Shown piece by piece: positions 18,610 to 26,390 of a stretch of 64,000 nucleotides of DNA. Below the pieces are notes generated by a model, which was not told the DNA's origin, made no database searches, and worked only from the letters and a program-made list of their open reading frames with translations. Location: positions 1 to 64,000 of the forward strand of contig NZ_QMEK01000004.1 in the NCBI RefSeq assembly GCF_003390845.1, read 5' to 3'. Made by a program: the position numbers and the translations under genes. The DNA comes from Tropicimonas sp. IMCC34043. GTDB lineage: Bacteria; Pseudomonadota; Alphaproteobacteria; Rhodobacterales; Rhodobacteraceae. Numbering within the stretch: position 1 is the first letter of the stretch; every line of letters starts with the position of its first letter.

Positions 18610-21351
18610 TCAGACGTCTGGAACGAGGCGCACGCCACGCTCGTCGCTGGTCAGCCTGTAGCCTGCGGGAACATCGAATCCCGCGGCCGCGACCTTTTCT
18701 TCGGCCGGAACCGGCTGTGCCGGAACCGTCGGCTTGAAGTAGATGATCTCCTTCCAGGACCGGGTGATGCCATCGCAGAAGATCAGCAACAGGTCGCTCG
18801 GACGTGCCATCTCCAGCCCGGTTCGCACCGATTTCTCTTCCTCCGGCACGACCTGGATCGCGTCTTCGGGCACGCCGTTCGCGATCAGTTCGGCCTTGAT
18901 CATCTCGGGCACCTCTTCGGGGGTGCGGCCGCGCGGGTTATCGTCGCTGTGGCAGAGGTAGAAATCGAAGTGCCCGGCCACCTTGCGCGCGATGGCCCTG
19001 ACGTCCTCGTCGCGGCGGTCGCCGGGGCAGGTGACGCAGACGATCTTGCGCCCGGCCGGGTTCAGGCGGTCGACGAGATCGACCATCGAGCCGACCGCGG
19101 CCTCGTTGTGGCCATAATCGAGGATCACCCGGAAGCCGTGTTCGTCATAGACGTTCATCCGCCCCGGGCTCTGGAAGAAGGTATTGTCGAAGGTGCGCAG
19201 ACCGGTGCGGATCTGGTCGAGGCTTAGCCCCAGCGCATAGGCCATGGCGGCGGTGAACATCGCATTCTCGACATTGTGCAGCGCCTTGCCTTCCAGCGTT
19301 GCCGGGATCAGATGCGTCCACATCAGCGGCATGTGCGCGCCATGATCGAAGATCACGATCTGGCCGCCGTTCAGGCCCTCTTCCAGCACGACGGCGCGCT
19401 TGCCGAGCTTGATATGCTCGCGCACCAGCGAATTGTCGGGATTGCGGGTGACATAGCAGATGTGCTTGGCATCGGTGAAGGCCGCCATCTTCAATGTGTG
19501 CTCGTCGTCGGCATTCAGCACCGCGCAGTCCTTTGCGACCTCGACGACCAGCCGCTTGACCTCGGCCAACCCCTCGACGGTATCGACACCGCCAAGGCCC
19601 AGATGGTCCGAGGTGACGTTCAGCACCGCCCCCACATCGCAGAAGTTATAGCCGAGTCCGGCACGCACGATGCCGCCCCGCGCCGTTTCCAGCACCGCCA
19701 TGTCGACGGTCGGGTCGCGCAGCACCATCGAGGCCGCCATCGGCCCGGTCATGTCGCCCTTCACGGTGACGTTGCCATCGACATAGACCGCGTCGGTCGA
19801 TGTCTGCCCGACGGTGAAGCCCGCCATCTTCATCACATGCGCCAGCATCCGCGCCGTGGTGGTCTTGCCGTTGGTGCCGGTCAGCGCGGCAATCGGGATC
19901 CGCGCAGGTGCGCCTTCGGGAAACAGCATGTCCATGACCGCGCCGCCGACGTCGCGGCCCTTGCCTTCGGAGGGCGCGATGTGCATCCGCATGCCGGGGC
20001 CTGCGTTGATTTCGCAGATCGCACCGCCGGTCTCGCGGAAGCTCTGGGTGATATCGGTGGTCAGGAAATCGACCCCGCCGAGGTCGAGCCCCACGGCGCG
20101 GATCGCGCGCTCGGCCATCAGCTTGTTATCGGGGTGGATCACGTCGGTCACGTCGATTGCGGTGCCGCCGGTGGACAGGTTCGCGGTCTTGCGCAGATAG
20201 ACGACCTCGCCCTCCGGCGGCACGCTGTCGTGCGTATAGCCCTTTTCGGCCAGCATCCGGTCTGCGACCTCGTCGAGCTCCAGCCGGGTCAGCATGTTTT
20301 CGTGGCCCTTGCCGCGGCGCGGGTCCTCGTTCACCTTTGCCACCAGTTCGGCGATGCTGTCGCTGCCGTTGCCGACCACATGGCCCGGCATCCGCTTGGC
20401 CGCCGCAACGAGTTTGCCGTTCACCACCAGCAGCCGGTGGTCGTCGCCCAGGATCATGCTTTCGACGACGACGCCGCTGCCCTCCTGCTCGGCGATCAGA
20501 AAGGCCTCTTCGGCCTGCTCGTCGGTCTGGACGTTGACCACGACGCCGCGGCCATGGTTGCCGTCGACGGGTTTGATCACCACCGGATAGCCGATCCGGG
20601 ACGCGGCATCGGCGGCGCCTTCGGGATCGCGCACGACCCGCTGTTTCGGCACTGGCAGCCCCAGATCGTGCAGCAGCCGGGTGCAAAGCTCCTTGTCGGC
20701 GGCAATCTCGACCGCGATATGCGAGGTCTGGCTGGTCAGCGCCGCCTCGATCCGTTTCTGGTACTTGCCCTGACCGACCTGAATGAGGCTGGCATCGTTC
20801 AACCGGACCCAAGGGATGTCGCGCGCCTCGGCGGCGCTGACAAGGGCCAGCGCCGAGGGGCCGAGCGCCCGACGCGAGGCGAAATACATGAAGTCTTCCA
20901 GCGCCTCTTCGGTCGTCTCGCGGCTGGTGTCGTCCTCGGGCGCGATCAGGTCGAGGATCAGGTCGCGGGCCAGATCGCCGGCCTCGAGCCCGATTTCCTC
21001 ATGCTCATAGCCGAACAGCACCTCGACCTCGTCGGGGTAGGCGCCGGGGCGCGAGAACGCGAGCCTGCCCGGAGCGCCCGCCTGACCTTCGAGCGCCAGC
21101 GCCACCTGCGCCATCAACTCGCCCAGGCCGCAATCGGCGGCGCTGCGGGCGCGTTCGATGAACGGCTCGCCGGTCTCGGTGACGGCATTGGCAAGCCCCG
21201 GAACCATGTCCAGCAACGGGTCGATCAGAACATCGGCATATTCGGAAACCGGCACACCGGCACGCCGGTGCAGATCCACGGTCAAGCGAATCAGGGGCTG
21301 TTTCGAATAGATATTGGGACCCACATAGACCGACGTCTTGACGACCTGCAT
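18610..21351 (-). CDS. cphA: Cyanophycin synthetase
   Basis: The 913-residue enzyme has the three-part CphA architecture. An N-terminal domain (about 1-160) is followed by an ATP-grasp domain that adds Asp (NHGRGVVVNV and GGAICEINAGPGMRMH). Last is a Mur-ligase-like domain that adds Arg, with P-loop LTGTNGKTTTARML and VLETARGGIVRAGLGY. It polymerises aspartate and arginine into insoluble multi-L-arginyl-poly-aspartate granules, a nitrogen reserve. The ATG at 21351 was chosen over an upstream in-frame ATG because CGGAG lies at the right distance and the protein then begins MQVVKTSVYVGPN. First gene of cphA-cphB. A perfect palindrome sits 24 bases upstream of the start. Confidence 0.96.
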   Translation of the reverse strand: MQVVKTSVYVGPNIYSKQPLIRLTVDLHRRAGVPVSEYADVLIDPLLDMVPGLANAVTETGEPFIERARSAADCGLGELMAQVALALEGQAGAPGRLAFSRPGAYPDEVEVLFGYEHEEIGLEAGDLARDLILDLIAPEDDTSRETTEEALEDFMYFASRRALGPSALALVSAAEARDIPWVRLNDASLIQVGQGKYQKRIEAALTSQTSHIAVEIAADKELCTRLLHDLGLPVPKQRVVRDPEGAADAASRIGYPVVIKPVDGNHGRGVVVNVQTDEQAEEAFLIAEQEGSGVVVESMILGDDHRLLVVNGKLVAAAKRMPGHVVGNGSDSIAELVAKVNEDPRRGKGHENMLTRLELDEVADRMLAEKGYTHDSVPPEGEVVYLRKTANLSTGGTAIDVTDVIHPDNKLMAERAIRAVGLDLGGVDFLTTDITQSFRETGGAICEINAGPGMRMHIAPSEGKGRDVGGAVMDMLFPEGAPARIPIAALTGTNGKTTTARMLAHVMKMAGFTVGQTSTDAVYVDGNVTVKGDMTGPMAASMVLRDPTVDMAVLETARGGIVRAGLGYNFCDVGAVLNVTSDHLGLGGVDTVEGLAEVKRLVVEVAKDCAVLNADDEHTLKMAAFTDAKHICYVTRNPDNSLVREHIKLGKRAVVLEEGLNGGQIVIFDHGAHMPLMWTHLIPATLEGKALHNVENAMFTAAMAYALGLSLDQIRTGLRTFDNTFFQSPGRMNVYDEHGFRVILDYGHNEAAVGSMVDLVDRLNPAGRKIVCVTCPGDRRDEDVRAIARKVAGHFDFYLCHSDDNPRGRTPEEVPEMIKAELIANGVPEDAIQVVPEEEKSVRTGLEMARPSDLLLIFCDGITRSWKEIIYFKPTVPAQPVPAEEKVAAAGFDVPAGYRLTSDERGVRLVPDV

Positions 21352-21374
21352 GATACATCTCCGCTGCGGCATTG

Positions 21375-21390
21375 CCTGTCGCGCGACAGG
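21375..21390. promoter_or_regulatory. Perfect 16-base palindrome upstream of cphA
   Basis: CCTGTCGCGCGACAGG is a perfect inverted repeat in the 223-base divergent gap between cphA and the CphZ-like gene, much closer to cphA (24 bases from its ATG). That position suits a repressor site over a promoter or leader. The binding protein is unknown; the sequence does not match NtrC, FNR or Lrp-type motifs. Confidence 0.5.
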
Positions 21391-21574
21391 GCTTTGGCTT
21401 CAATAGCTACAGACAAGCCGCGGGCTCGGAAAGCCCTTCTCATCCCCGCATCGCGCCGCTGGCGGCTTCGGCGCCGGCCGGGGGAACCTTTGCCCGTTTT
21501 CCTTGCTTGACCCTCATGACCGTCCGCAGGACAGAGAATCAGACCCGATGCCTGAAGCCCTAGGAGCCCAGCCA

Positions 21575-22831
21575 ATGCAGGACCCGCACCCGACCGATTC
21601 CACCACCTCCGCCACGCCCGATACCGCAGCCGAGACCCCGCTGCCCGAGGCCCCCACGGCCGATGTGTCCGCGTCCCACCCTGTCTCGAAACCCGCCTCG
21701 CAGCCGTCGCCCGTTTCGCGCGATCACCTGGCATTGCCAGCTGGTGGCGCAGGGGCGGAACGCGGGCTCGAAGTTCTGCGCTTCGGTACCCCCGGCGCGC
21801 GGCCCAAGGTCTATCTTCAAGCCGGGCTTCACGCCGACGAACTGCCCGGAATGCTGGTCCTGCGCGAGATTGCGCTGCGCCTGCAGGAAGAGGCGGCGCA
21901 CGGCAAGATCGTGGGCGAGATCGTCGTGGTGCCGGTCGCCAATCCGATCGGGCTGGCCCAACACGGCTTCGGCGTGCTTCAGGGCCGGTTCGAGACCGAG
22001 AGCGGCGAGAACTTCAACCGTGGCTATCCTGACCTCGCACCTGCCGTGGCGCAGGCGGTCTCGGGCCAGATCGGGCCCGATCCGGTGGCAAACGTGGCTG
22101 CGATCCGGGCCGCGATGCAACGGACGCTGGCCGGGATGACGCCAGAAGGTGCGCTCGACACCCTGCGCCACCACCTGCTGGCGCTTGCCTGTGACGCGGA
22201 TATCGTGCTCGACCTGCATGCCGACAACCAGGCGCTTGTCCATATGTACACCGGCACCGCGCTCTGGCCTGACGCGCAGGATCTGGCAGCCGAGCTTGAC
22301 GCCCGCGCCGTCCTGCTCTGTGCGCTGTCGGGCGGCAATCCGTTCGACGAGGCCTGCTCGGGTCCCTGGTGGGCGCTGGCCGAGGCCTTCCCCGACCAGC
22401 CGATCCCGCCTGCCTGCCTGTCGGTGACGGTCGAGTTGCGGTCGAACAACGATGTCGCCGAACGGCTGGTGCGCGATGATGCGATGGCGATCCTCAGCTT
22501 CCTGCGCCGGCGCGGGGCACTTGCGGGCGAGGCGGGCGTGATGCCCCGGCTGCTCTGCGTCGCGACCCCGCTCGAGGCGATGCAGCAGGTGATCGCGCCG
22601 GTCGAGGGCATCGTGCTGTATCACGCGCGGCTTGGCGATACGATCCGGGATGGCGACCTGATCGCGACCATCGTCGATCCGCTTGGCGACAGCACCGAGG
22701 TGCGGGCGCATACCGAGGGCGTGCTGTTCGCCCGCCACGACCAGCCCTTTGCCTGGCCCGGCAAGGTGATCGGCAAGATCGCGGGCGCGACGCCCCTGCC
22801 GGAACGCACCGGAAACCTGCTGACCGATTGA
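21575..22831 (+). CDS. cphZ: Probable cyanophycin dipeptide hydrolase (CphZ-like)
   Basis: This 418-residue zinc hydrolase belongs to the succinylglutamate desuccinylase/aspartoacylase (M14-like) family. The first zinc motif is in GLHADELPGM (H-x-x-E), followed by VVPVANPIG, NFNRGYPDL and VLDLHADNQ (third zinc ligand). The first 70 residues are a low-complexity Pro/Thr/Ser-rich leader. From memory, a proteobacterial enzyme of this family, CphZ (related to Pseudomonas AotO), splits beta-Asp-Arg and clusters with cyanophycin genes. The neighbourhood here (cphA, cphB, AotJQMP-like importer, arginase) fits that role, and no isoaspartyl dipeptidase (IadA/IaaA) is in the window. The ATG at 21575 has TAGGAG upstream; ATG 21548 is an alternative. 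It could instead be another deacylase of the family. Confidence 0.75.
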   Translation: MQDPHPTDSTTSATPDTAAETPLPEAPTADVSASHPVSKPASQPSPVSRDHLALPAGGAGAERGLEVLRFGTPGARPKVYLQAGLHADELPGMLVLREIALRLQEEAAHGKIVGEIVVVPVANPIGLAQHGFGVLQGRFETESGENFNRGYPDLAPAVAQAVSGQIGPDPVANVAAIRAAMQRTLAGMTPEGALDTLRHHLLALACDADIVLDLHADNQALVHMYTGTALWPDAQDLAAELDARAVLLCALSGGNPFDEACSGPWWALAEAFPDQPIPPACLSVTVELRSNNDVAERLVRDDAMAILSFLRRRGALAGEAGVMPRLLCVATPLEAMQQVIAPVEGIVLYHARLGDTIRDGDLIATIVDPLGDSTEVRAHTEGVLFARHDQPFAWPGKVIGKIAGATPLPERTGNLLTD

Positions 22832-22884
22832 AGCGCCAGGGGGGGGCGTCCAGCCCCCTCCCGGCCCTGCTGCGCCAGCGGCCG

Positions 22885-23310
22885 CTAGAGCACGGAGTCG
22901 AGCAGGATGCTGGTCTCGCTGTTCAGCACGCCCGGGATCTCGCGGATCGCCCGCAGCACCCGGTCGAAGTCCTGCAGCGACCCGGCGCGCAGATCGGCCA
23001 CCAGATCCCAGGCGCCGTTGGTCGAGTGAAGCGAGGCGACCTCGGGGATCGCCCGCATCGCCCGGATCACCTGACGCGACAGGCTGCCCTGCAATTGCAC
23101 TGTCATCACCGCCCGCACCGCCGCCTGCTCGGCGGTGCGGGTGACGATGGTGAACCGGCGGATCGTGCCCTCGGCAACCATCCGCTCCAGCCGTGCCGCA
23201 ACCGTGGTCCGGCTTATCCCCAGGCGGTCGGCGAGGACTGTGACAGGCACCCGGGCATCCTCGGTCAGGGCGGCCAGTATGCGCCTGTCAGTTTCGGTCA
23301 GTTCCACCAT
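22885..23310 (-). CDS. Lrp/AsnC-family transcription regulator
   Basis: The 141-residue regulator has an N-terminal winged HTH (LTETDRRILAALTEDARVPV, then LADRLGISRTTVAARLERM) and a C-terminal RAM/effector domain. I place the start at ATG 23310, which has AGGA upstream. An upstream in-frame ATG at 23343 lacks a ribosome-binding site and abuts the palindrome at 23345-23373. Lrp-type proteins sense amino acids. Divergent orientation to arginase and ornithine cyclodeaminase makes it their likely regulator, with arginine or ornithine as probable effector (inference). Confidence 0.88.
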   Translation of the reverse strand: MVELTETDRRILAALTEDARVPVTVLADRLGISRTTVAARLERMVAEGTIRRFTIVTRTAEQAAVRAVMTVQLQGSLSRQVIRAMRAIPEVASLHSTNGAWDLVADLRAGSLQDFDRVLRAIREIPGVLNSETSILLDSVL

Positions 23311-23344
23311 GGGCTTGTCATCCTGTCGAATACCGCCGGTCATG

Positions 23345-23373
23345 TTGCATATCTATATCATAAATATGTGCAA
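23345..23373. promoter_or_regulatory. Likely Lrp-type operator between regulator and arginase
   Basis: A 29-base AT-rich inverted repeat, with TTGCATATCTATAT facing ATAAATATGTGCAA around a single central C, has 11 of 14 arm positions matching. It stands out in GC-rich surroundings and lies between the divergent Lrp-family gene and arginase. Lrp/AsnC proteins bind AT-rich, weakly palindromic sites of this kind, so it is a good candidate operator for autoregulation and arginase control. Confidence 0.65.
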
Positions 23374-23456
23374 GTTGGCCCTTCGGTTTGATCACGCCTG
23401 CCGTCACTCTGGTGGCGAACAGGACACTACATCTCCAAGACATCGAAAGGGCCTTC

Positions 23457-24386
23457 GTGACCTATCCGAACAGCACGTGCATTCTGGGCGCGCCGGTCGA
23501 CACCGGCGCCGGGATTTCGGGATGCGCAGAGGGGCCCGGGGCCTGGCGTGCGGCGGGCCTGATTGGCGAGCTGCAACAAAACGGCCGTGCGGTCGTCGAT
23601 CTGGGCGACGCGCGGCCGCAACCGGGGCCGGCGCTGTCCCATGCCAATCCCGCGCTCAGAAACCTGTCCGAAACCGCCGCGATGATCCGCGGGCTGGGGG
23701 CTGCGGCGCGGCAGGCCGGGCGGCGCTGTGCCCTGCCGGTGTTCCTTGGCGGCGATCATTCGATCTCGGCCGCGACCGTGCCCGCGATGGCGGCGCGCGC
23801 GGCCGAGGTCGGGCGACCGTTTTTCGTGCTCTGGCTCGACGCGCATCCGGACCTGCACGATCTGCACAGCACGGTCAGCGGCAATCTGCACGGCACGCCC
23901 GCGGCCTATTCCCTGGGTCTTCCGGGGTTCGAGGCGTTTTCGCCGCTGCCGGCGCGGGTAAACCCGGCCAATCTGTGCATGATGGGGCTGCGGTCTGTGG
24001 ATGGCGCAGAGGCGCGCCGACTTGCAGCACTCGGGATCGACGCCCATCCGATGGCCGACCTTCACCGTACCGGGGTCACCGCCCCGCTTGCGGCCTTCCT
24101 TGACCGGGTTGCACGCGAAGGCGGCGATCTCCATGTCAGCTTCGATGTCGATTTCCTTGACCCCGCAATCGCGCCCGGCACCGGCACCACCGAGGCCGGG
24201 GGCGCGACCGAAGCGCAGGCCGGACAGATCGCTGCCATGCTGCGCGACAGCGGCCTTGTCAGCTCGCTCGACCTCGTGGAACTGAACCCGCGCCTCGATG
24301 ATCGGGCGTGCACCGCAACCCTGATGTGCCGTCTTGCAGCCGGGCTGCTGCCGCCCGGTGAGGCGCTTCGCCATACCGGATCGTGA
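23457..24386 (+). CDS. rocF: Arginase
   Basis: The 309-residue ureohydrolase has the manganese motifs LGGDHS, LDAHPDLH and SFDVDFLDP in order. It hydrolyses arginine to ornithine and urea in the cytoplasm. The SxxGNLHGTPAAYSLG stretch fits arginase better than agmatinase. GTG 23457 is preferred because AAAGG lies just upstream and the protein then has the normal family length; an ATG at 23388 would add 23 unrelated residues. It is followed 4 bases later by ornithine cyclodeaminase. Together with the CphZ-like gene it would process arginine released from cyanophycin. Confidence 0.9.
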   Translation: MTYPNSTCILGAPVDTGAGISGCAEGPGAWRAAGLIGELQQNGRAVVDLGDARPQPGPALSHANPALRNLSETAAMIRGLGAAARQAGRRCALPVFLGGDHSISAATVPAMAARAAEVGRPFFVLWLDAHPDLHDLHSTVSGNLHGTPAAYSLGLPGFEAFSPLPARVNPANLCMMGLRSVDGAEARRLAALGIDAHPMADLHRTGVTAPLAAFLDRVAREGGDLHVSFDVDFLDPAIAPGTGTTEAGGATEAQAGQIAAMLRDSGLVSSLDLVELNPRLDDRACTATLMCRLAAGLLPPGEALRHTGS

Positions 24387-24390
24387 TGCC

Positions 24391-25476
24391 ATGAACGACA
24401 TGAAATTCGATATCGACGCGGCCGCCCCGAAGCCGTCGGCGCTGGCCATGGTGCCGTTCGTTTCGGTCGCCGACATGATGCGGCAGGTCAATCAGGCCGG
24501 CATCGACCGCGTGCTGCGCGACCTTGCGGCCTATATCGAGGCCGATTTTCGCCGCTGGCCCGAGTTCGACAAGACCCCGCGGGTGGCCAGCCATTCGCCC
24601 GAGGGCGTGATCGAACTGATGCCGACCGCGGATGCCGAGGCCTATGGTTTCAAATACGTCAACGGCCATCCGAAGAACATGCGCGAGGGCTTCCAGACGG
24701 TGACTGCCTTTGGCGTTCTTGCCTCGGTTGCGACCGGCTATCCGCTGCTGTTGTCCGAGATGACGCTGCTGACCGCGCTGCGCACGGCCGCGACCTCGGC
24801 GCTGGCCGGGAAATACCTTGCCCCCGAGGGGGCCGAAGTGATGGCCATGATCGGCAATGGCGCGCAATGCGAGTTTCAGGCCCTGGCCTTCCGTGCGCTG
24901 ACCGGCATCAACCGGCTGCGGCTCTATGACATCGACACCGAGGCGACCGACAAGGCGATCCGCAACCTCGCCGCGCTCGATTTCCAGATTGCCCGCTGCG
25001 CTAGTACGGAAGAGGCCGTCGAGGGCGCGCAGGTCATCACCACCTGTACCGCCGACAAGCGCAACGCGACCATCCTGACCGACAACATGGTGGGGGCGGG
25101 CGTTCACATCAACGCCATCGGCGGCGACTGCCCGGGCAAGACCGAGATCCATCCCGACATCCTGCGACGCGCGGCGATCTTCGTCGAATATCCCGAACAG
25201 ACCCGGATCGAAGGCGAGATCCAGCAGCTCGACGCCGATCACCCGGTGACCGAGCTGTGGCAGGTGCTGACCGGGGCCGCGGCCGGCCGGTCCGATGCCC
25301 GCCAGATCACGCTGTTCGACAGCGTCGGCTTCGCGATCGAGGATTTCTCGGCGCTGCGCTATGTCCACGACCGGGTGCGGGCGGGCGCGCCCCACGTCCT
25401 TCTCGACATGATCGCCGATCCCGACGATCCGCGCGACCTGTTCGGAATGCTGCGGCGCGCCGAGGGGACCGGCTGA
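24391..25476 (+). CDS. ocd: Ornithine cyclodeaminase
   Basis: This 361-residue protein is of the ornithine cyclodeaminase/mu-crystallin family. It has PTADAEAYGFKYVNGHPKN near the N-terminus, the NAD-binding IGNGAQCEFQALAF loop, and AIGGDCPGKTEI, the segment with the catalytic Asp. It converts ornithine to proline and ammonia. It directly follows arginase, making a two-step arginine-to-proline route. The long form with the HPKN motif is the type found with arginase in proteobacteria. Confidence 0.93.
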   Translation: MNDMKFDIDAAAPKPSALAMVPFVSVADMMRQVNQAGIDRVLRDLAAYIEADFRRWPEFDKTPRVASHSPEGVIELMPTADAEAYGFKYVNGHPKNMREGFQTVTAFGVLASVATGYPLLLSEMTLLTALRTAATSALAGKYLAPEGAEVMAMIGNGAQCEFQALAFRALTGINRLRLYDIDTEATDKAIRNLAALDFQIARCASTEEAVEGAQVITTCTADKRNATILTDNMVGAGVHINAIGGDCPGKTEIHPDILRRAAIFVEYPEQTRIEGEIQQLDADHPVTELWQVLTGAAAGRSDARQITLFDSVGFAIEDFSALRYVHDRVRAGAPHVLLDMIADPDDPRDLFGMLRRAEGTG

Positions 25477-25479
25477 CAC

Positions 25480-25505
25480 GAAAACGCCGCCTCAAGGGGC
25501 GGCGT
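25480..25505 (-). terminator. Terminator hairpin of the GNAT gene
   Basis: An 8-base GC stem (ACGCCGCC/GGCGGCGT on the plus strand) with a 6-base loop lies between convergent ocd and the acetyltransferase gene. Read on the minus strand it is followed by TTTTCG, so it should stop minus-strand transcription. It may also slow transcription from ocd. Confidence 0.65.
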
Positions 25506-25542
25506 GTGGTCTGGTTGCGGGGCTGCCGGTGTGTGGCGCAGA

Positions 25543-26091
25543 TCAGGCCGCCGCCGGAATGACCAACTGCATCTCGCTGTGGGCCATCGCCGATTTTGCC
25601 CCGCTTTTGTGGGCAAGGCGGATCATGTCGACATTGGTCATCTGGGTGTAGAAGATCAGGCTCTTGTGTTCGTCCGAACAGACCCGTTCGCGGGCTGCGC
25701 GCACCAGCGCCTCGCCCAGACCCTGCCGCTGCCAGTCCTTCAGCACCGAGATCGCGGCCTCGCGCTCGCCCTCGCCGGGAATGTCGCACAGCTCGATCAG
25801 GCCGACGATCTTCGATCCCGACATGAAGGCCAGAAATTCGATCTCGGCCCAATTGATCGAGGAGTAGCGCTGCAGCAGCGCGCGCAGCGGCATCTTGCCG
25901 TTGAACCGCTGATAGCGTTCCTCGGGCGTCATCTGGGCATAGTGAAGAACGATCGGCACCAGATGCTTGCGGGTCAGAACGACGGGGCCGCGCAGCGGCT
26001 CGCGCATCGGAAATCCCAGGCCGGGCCGGAAAAGACGCGAGATCCAGCTGGATCCGTTGCGGCGCCTGCGGAGAGAGGGAAATGCGGACAT
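25543..26091 (-). CDS. GNAT-family N-acetyltransferase
   Basis: The 182-residue protein has a GNAT fold in its C-terminal half. Beta strands run through FLAFMSGSKIVGLIEL, and the acetyl-CoA loop is AAISVLKDWQRQGLGEALV (RQGLGEA matches the Q/R-x-x-G-x-G/A motif). The N-terminal 60 residues are basic and of unknown role. The ATG at 26091 is used; the frame continues to a TTG at 26199. The substrate is unknown. It converges on ocd and may be unrelated to arginine catabolism. Confidence 0.75.
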   Translation of the reverse strand: MSAFPSLRRRRNGSSWISRLFRPGLGFPMREPLRGPVVLTRKHLVPIVLHYAQMTPEERYQRFNGKMPLRALLQRYSSINWAEIEFLAFMSGSKIVGLIELCDIPGEGEREAAISVLKDWQRQGLGEALVRAARERVCSDEHKSLIFYTQMTNVDMIRLAHKSGAKSAMAHSEMQLVIPAAA

Positions 26092-26390
26092 GACCTGTTC
26101 AAAGACCTTTTCCAGAAGCCCGCCGATCTTTCGGCCCTGCTTCCCGATGGCGCCTGTCTGGCGCACTGTTATCGCTTGATATACCTCAGTGAATTGCAAC
26201 GGAGGCGTTCCGGATTCGAGTTTCCCCCTAGGAACAGAAGATGAATTCTCTCGCGCAGGATATCAATCGGCTGGCGTTGATGATTCGGAATTGCTGCCAG
26301 TCTCCTGACGCAAGGACGATGCGGCGGGCGCTGCATGGCAGCGGCGACGGGCAGCGCCAGCAATCTGGCCGGGCGCCGCCGGAGGCGCGC
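26092..26390. other. Spacer between two minus-strand genes
   Basis: This gap of about 300 bases separates the glucosylglycerate operon (transcribed into it from the right) from the acetyltransferase gene. Short frames here have no recognisable protein. The section around 26160-26260 is AT-richer than its surroundings and probably carries the acetyltransferase promoter. Confidence 0.4.

Noticed and set aside
26169-26363. 64-codon minus-strand frame between gpgS and the acetyltransferase
   Set aside because: No ribosome-binding site, no hydrophobic or family pattern, and atypical composition.
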